Shown here: piece by piece, positions 60,996 to 64,000 of the stretch | Position numbering within the stretch: position 1 is the first letter of the stretch | Layout of the letters: every line of letters starts with the position of its first letter | Assembly (NCBI GenBank): GCA_016185425.1 | Contig: JACPNQ010000034.1 | Span: 62,001-126,000 of the forward strand | Direction: 5' to 3' | Origin: Acidobacteriota bacterium | Lineage (GTDB): Bacteria; Acidobacteriota; Terriglobia; Bryobacterales; Bryobacteraceae | DNA: 64,000 bases | Program-made: the position numbers and the translations under genes | Notes under the pieces: generated by a model | The model's input: only the letters and a program-made list of their open reading frames with translations | What the model was told of the DNA's origin: nothing | The model's database searches: none

Positions 60996-61337
60996 CTATG
61001 GCTCAGCTTTCTTGAGTGCCCCGTAGCTCTTCCCCTTGCCCTTGCCTTTTCCATTCCCGCCGTTATTCCCATTATTCCCGCTCGACGACGAGCTGCTGAC
61101 ACTCATTGCCGATGCCGAAGAGGACGGCTTCGATGAGTCCCCTTGTGCCGCCACCTGCGCCTTCGACAACACGTCATTCCCATATACCCAAATATCCATC
61201 GTGACTACGCCGCTGGATACCAGTAACCACGCAGTCGCAAGCACCACAAGCGCTAGCAGCAATGCATATTCGATCAAATCCTGACCCTGCTCAAGTCGCA
61301 GAATTTGAACGAATCGCCGCCAACCCACAACCCGCAT
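60996..61337 (-). CDS. Flp-like type IVb pilin with a low-complexity tail
   Basis: A 113-residue protein. RLEQGQDLIEYALLLALVVL is the Flp/type IVb prepilin segment, with the Glu-Tyr pair after the predicted cleavage site and a single hydrophobic helix. The start ATG 61337 gives the usual short basic leader. After the helix, an unusual Ser-, Gly-, Asn- and Lys-rich tail (SSSSSSGNNGNNGGNGKGKG) replaces the short end of typical Flp pilins. No tad/cpa or prepilin peptidase genes are nearby. It could be a minor pilin or a surface-exposed anchored peptide. Confidence 0.75.
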   Translation of the reverse strand: MRVVGWRRFVQILRLEQGQDLIEYALLLALVVLATAWLLVSSGVVTMDIWVYGNDVLSKAQVAAQGDSSKPSSSASAMSVSSSSSSGNNGNNGGNGKGKGKGKSYGALKKAEP

Positions 61338-61483
61338 AAGCAATGCCAAACCTCGTCGAAAACTAGATGTAGGGGATATCCGAATCGTACACCCCGTGCA
61401 GGCTATGGAACATAGACCCAAGGTTCTAGACTCCACTTACACCTATTTTGCGTATACCATGAAAGGCCGAGGCCCCAAAACCC

Positions 61484-63886
61484 ATGCATTTCCGCTCGGC
61501 CGCGCCTTTCCTCCTCCTCACGATAGTCGCCGCCGCTCAACCTCGCAAGCTTACCATTCTCCCCGCCAATCCGCTTCTCTTCGGCCAGGGCGCAAAGCAA
61601 CAGACCGTGGTTCTCCTGGAATCCGCCAATGGCAAAACGGAGGACGTAACGGCCGATGCCAGCTTCGCCTCAACTGGCGCAGCCGCCACCGTCTCCGCCA
61701 AAGGCCAAGTCATCGCCCGTGCAAACGGCGCCGCCAAAATCACCGCCCAATTCAAGGGCCTTTCCGCAACGACTACCGCCCTTATCCAGCAAGCTGAGAC
61801 ACCGGTCAAACAAAGCTTCGCCGCCGACATTCTTCCCGTCCTCACCAAGTACGGCTGCAACGGCGGCTCCTGCCACGGCGCACTCAACGGTCAAAAAGGC
61901 TTCAAGCTCTCCCTCTTTGGCTACGAACCCGCCGCCGACTATGAAATGATCGTCGCCAAACACGACGGCCGCCGCATCGACAAATCCCAACCCGCCAACA
62001 GCCTGCTCCTCAAGAAGCCCTCGTACACGGTCCCTCATGGCGGCGGCAAACTCTTCAACGAAAACTCCGCTGACTACCAGACCCTGCTCACCTGGATCGC
62101 CAACGGCGCGCCCCGCGACCCTAAGACCGAACGCCAGATGGTAAGTCTCCACGTCGTCCCCGAAATGGCCTCGCTTATCGGCCCCGGCGCCAAACGCAAA
62201 CTCCTTGTCACCGCTCGCTTTGATGATGGCTCTGAGGCCGACGTATCCAACATCGTCAAATACTCCTCGAATGACGACACGATAGCTTCCGTCAGTCTCT
62301 CCGGCACCGTCACCGCCGCCCGCGGCGGTGAGACTGCCGTCGTCGTACGCGGCCCCGGTGTCACTGCGGCTGCTCGCATCGCCGTCATCCCTAGCCCGCA
62401 AAAAATCGCGGTCCTCCCCGTCGGGAATTTCATCGACGAGCACATCAACACCAAACTCCAGCGCCTCTCCATCGCCCCATCCGAACTGTGCGACGACGCC
62501 ACCTTCCTCCGCCGCGCCCACCTCGACATCATTGGCCTCATTCCCACCGCCGCCGAGGCTCGCGTCTTCCTCGCATCCACGGATCCCAGCAAACGCGCCA
62601 AGCTCGTCGACTCCCTTCTCACCCGCCCCGAATACGCCGACTACTGGGCGCTCTATTGGGGCGATCACCTCGATAACACCAAGCAACTCCTCTACAACAA
62701 GGGCCCGTACTCCTTCACCCGCTGGCTCACCGCGCAGTTCGAAAAGAACGTCCCCTACGACCAGTTCGTGCGCAACCTCCTCGTCTCCAGTGGCAACATG
62801 TACGATCACCCCGCCACCAACTACTACCCGCTGATGAAGAAGGAGCTCGACCTCGCCGAAAAAACCAGCCAGCTCTTCCTCGGCATCTCCATCGGCTGCG
62901 CACGCTGCCACAACCATCCGCTCGAAAAATGGAAACAGGATGACTTCAACGGTATGGCCGCGTTCTTCTCGCAGGTCCGCTACAAAGGCGGTGGCCCCCG
63001 CAACAACGAGCGTGCTCTCTACGTCGACTTCGATCGCCAGTTCCAGAATCCCGACAGCAAGAAGGCCTTCCTGCCCAAACCTCTTGACGGCCCCTACATG
63101 CCGTCCCAAGGCCTGACCGATCGTCGCGAGCTCCTCGCCAACTGGATCACCGCGAAAGGCAATCGGTGGTTCGCCCGCGCCATCGCCAACCGCATGTGGC
63201 GCAACTTCATGGGCCGCGGCTTCGTCGAGCCCATCGACGATTTCCGCATCACCAACCCGCCCACCAACGAACCCCTCCTCGCCGCTCTCGCGCAGGACTT
63301 CGCCGATCACAACTTCGACCTTCACCACCTCATCCGCCGTATTACGTCATCGTCCGCCTACCAGCTCTCCAGCGTGCCCAACAAGTCCAACAAACAGGAC
63401 ACCATGGCGTACTCGCGCTATTACCCCAAGCGCCTCTCCGCCGAGCCGCTCCTCGATTCCCTCTCCCTCGCCGCCGCCAGCCCCGAACACTTCCAATCCA
63501 TGTACCCCGGCACCCGCGCCACCCAACTCCCAGAGCCGGAAATCGAAAGCTACTTTCTCGAAGTCTTCGACCGGCCCAGCCGCCAGCTCGTCTGTGAGCG
63601 CAAGAATACACCGACGCTCAATCAGGCGCTCCACATGATCGGCGGCGACACCGCCCACCGCAAGGCCAGCGACCCCCGCGGTTTCATCGCGAAAAATCTA
63701 ACCGTCATCCCCGACGACAACAAGATGATCGAAGAGCTCTACCTTCGCGCCCTCGCCCGCTTCCCCGATGCCGAAGAGCGTGCCAACGCCGCCAACGCCG
63801 TTCGCGCCGCCAAAAGCCGCCAGCAGGGTTTCGAAGACGTGCTATGGGCCCTTCTGAACACGAAAGAATTCCTCTACAATCACTAG
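61484..63886 (+). CDS. Secreted DUF1549/DUF1553 cytochrome-like protein with Ig-like domains
   Basis: An 800-residue exported protein (signal: FLLLTIVAAAQP) of the PSD1/DUF1549-DUF1553 group. Ig-like (BIG2-type) domains lie at about residues 22-100 and 225-310. A cytochrome-c-like part has CNGGSCH (CX4CH) at residues 125-131 and VPHGGGKLF. DUF1549 begins at RRAHLDIIGLIPTAAEARVF and contains a CARCHNHPLEKW haem motif; DUF1553 starts at RRELLANWITAKGNRWFARA. The function is unknown. It is followed by a DUF1501 gene, the usual partner. The 146 bases upstream, shared with the pilin gene, hold no other gene. Confidence 0.9.
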   Translation: MHFRSAAPFLLLTIVAAAQPRKLTILPANPLLFGQGAKQQTVVLLESANGKTEDVTADASFASTGAAATVSAKGQVIARANGAAKITAQFKGLSATTTALIQQAETPVKQSFAADILPVLTKYGCNGGSCHGALNGQKGFKLSLFGYEPAADYEMIVAKHDGRRIDKSQPANSLLLKKPSYTVPHGGGKLFNENSADYQTLLTWIANGAPRDPKTERQMVSLHVVPEMASLIGPGAKRKLLVTARFDDGSEADVSNIVKYSSNDDTIASVSLSGTVTAARGGETAVVVRGPGVTAAARIAVIPSPQKIAVLPVGNFIDEHINTKLQRLSIAPSELCDDATFLRRAHLDIIGLIPTAAEARVFLASTDPSKRAKLVDSLLTRPEYADYWALYWGDHLDNTKQLLYNKGPYSFTRWLTAQFEKNVPYDQFVRNLLVSSGNMYDHPATNYYPLMKKELDLAEKTSQLFLGISIGCARCHNHPLEKWKQDDFNGMAAFFSQVRYKGGGPRNNERALYVDFDRQFQNPDSKKAFLPKPLDGPYMPSQGLTDRRELLANWITAKGNRWFARAIANRMWRNFMGRGFVEPIDDFRITNPPTNEPLLAALAQDFADHNFDLHHLIRRITSSSAYQLSSVPNKSNKQDTMAYSRYYPKRLSAEPLLDSLSLAAASPEHFQSMYPGTRATQLPEPEIESYFLEVFDRPSRQLVCERKNTPTLNQALHMIGGDTAHRKASDPRGFIAKNLTVIPDDNKMIEELYLRALARFPDAEERANAANAVRAAKSRQQGFEDVLWALLNTKEFLYNH

Positions 63887-63901
63887 CAGCCGGAGAACCA
63901 T

Positions 63902-64000
63902 ATGGAAATCACCAACCGCACCGATCTGTTTGGCCGCCGTGACTTCCTCCGTATCGGGTCGCTCGGCCTCGGCGCCATGCATGTAGGCGCAGCCACAACG
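63902..64000 (+). CDS. DUF1501 family protein, N-terminus only (cut by window edge)
   Basis: The first 33 codons of a gene. NRTDLFGRRDFLRIGSLGLG is a clear Tat signal of the kind carried by DUF1501 proteins, which nearly always follow DUF1549/DUF1553 genes. It starts 15 bases after the preceding stop, with CCGGAG upstream. The rest lies beyond the window, so the family is inferred from the leader and position. Confidence 0.7.
   Translation, partial: MEITNRTDLFGRRDFLRIGSLGLGAMHVGAATT

Noticed and set aside
61670..63328. 552-codon minus-strand frame opposite the DUF1549/DUF1553 gene
   Set aside because: It lies fully antisense to a gene with clear domains and haem motifs; the Gly/Val/Glu-rich peptide is typical of a GC-rich shadow.
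1..64000. CRISPR arrays, tRNA or rRNA genes, insertion sequences, integrases
   Set aside because: No regularly spaced repeats, cloverleaf-like stretches, transposase or integrase motifs were noticed on either strand.

Overview
The window reads as chromosomal DNA of a GC-rich, aerobic, chemo-organotrophic soil-type bacterium. The best fit is an Acidobacteriota member of the Solibacter/Bryobacter kind. This is inferred from a large TonB-type receptor with an N-terminal carboxypeptidase-regulatory fold, secreted cytochrome-like PSD/DUF1549/1553/1592 proteins with Tat-exported DUF1552 and DUF1501 partners, several sulfatases, an Flp-type pilin and repeated Phd/PIN toxin-antitoxin pairs. No rRNA, tRNA, CRISPR array, prophage or insertion sequence was seen. 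Genes are packed tightly, often with ATGA or TGATG stop/start overlaps.

Layout. 0-4.6 kb (mostly minus strand): a YggU/DUF167 protein, a metallo-beta-lactamase-fold hydrolase, a sulfite-oxidase-like molybdoenzyme and an M16 zinc protease split by an in-frame TAA. 4.7-7.9 kb (plus): a sulfatase, a parvulin prolyl isomerase and a formylglycine-generating enzyme, which form a sulfatase plus maturase unit. 8.0-12.3 kb (plus): a HemN-like radical SAM enzyme, a hotdog thioesterase, a PaaK-like acyl-CoA ligase and a CPA2 antiporter, all overlapping or nearly so. 12.3-16.3 kb: a GntR/FCD regulator divergent from a TonB-type outer-membrane receptor. 16.3-23.3 kb (minus): a small hypothetical gene, DedA, PpiD-like foldase, GuaA, CtpA-like protease and a MerR regulator. 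23.4-26.3 kb: MATE exporter, DUF4288 protein, alkyltransferase-like protein, a Phd/PIN toxin-antitoxin pair and ThiS.

26.4-39.4 kb is a complex I operon in the order A-C-D-E-F-G-H-J-K-L-M-N; nuoB and nuoI are absent and there is no room for them. 39.4-43.9 kb (minus): a SNF2 helicase, a SWIM zinc-finger protein and a small coiled protein. 44.0-50.5 kb (plus): two tandem methyltransferases, then a DUF1592-type cytochrome, a DUF1552 protein and a second sulfatase. 50.5-54.7 kb: an ABC-F ATPase (minus), then hemD, an exported FMN alpha-hydroxyacid dehydrogenase and a hexahaem cytochrome, translationally coupled. 54.7-56.4 kb: an F0-only ATP synthase set (atpZ-atpI-atpB-atpE). 56.4-64 kb: a DapA-family aldolase, a CheY/CheX pair (minus), a PPC-domain secreted protein, a second Phd/PIN pair, an Flp-like pilin (minus), and a DUF1549/DUF1553 cytochrome followed by the start of a DUF1501 gene cut by the window edge.

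Main points of interest: the nuo operon without nuoB and nuoI; a reversal of G-versus-C strand bias at about 32.5-34 kb that is independent of gene direction and may mark meeting replication forks; the sulfatase-parvulin-FGE unit; the radical SAM/thioesterase/ligase operon of unknown product; the hydroxyacid dehydrogenase/hexahaem cytochrome pair; and several well-formed palindromes beside the toxin-antitoxin, TonB-receptor, nuo and atp genes.
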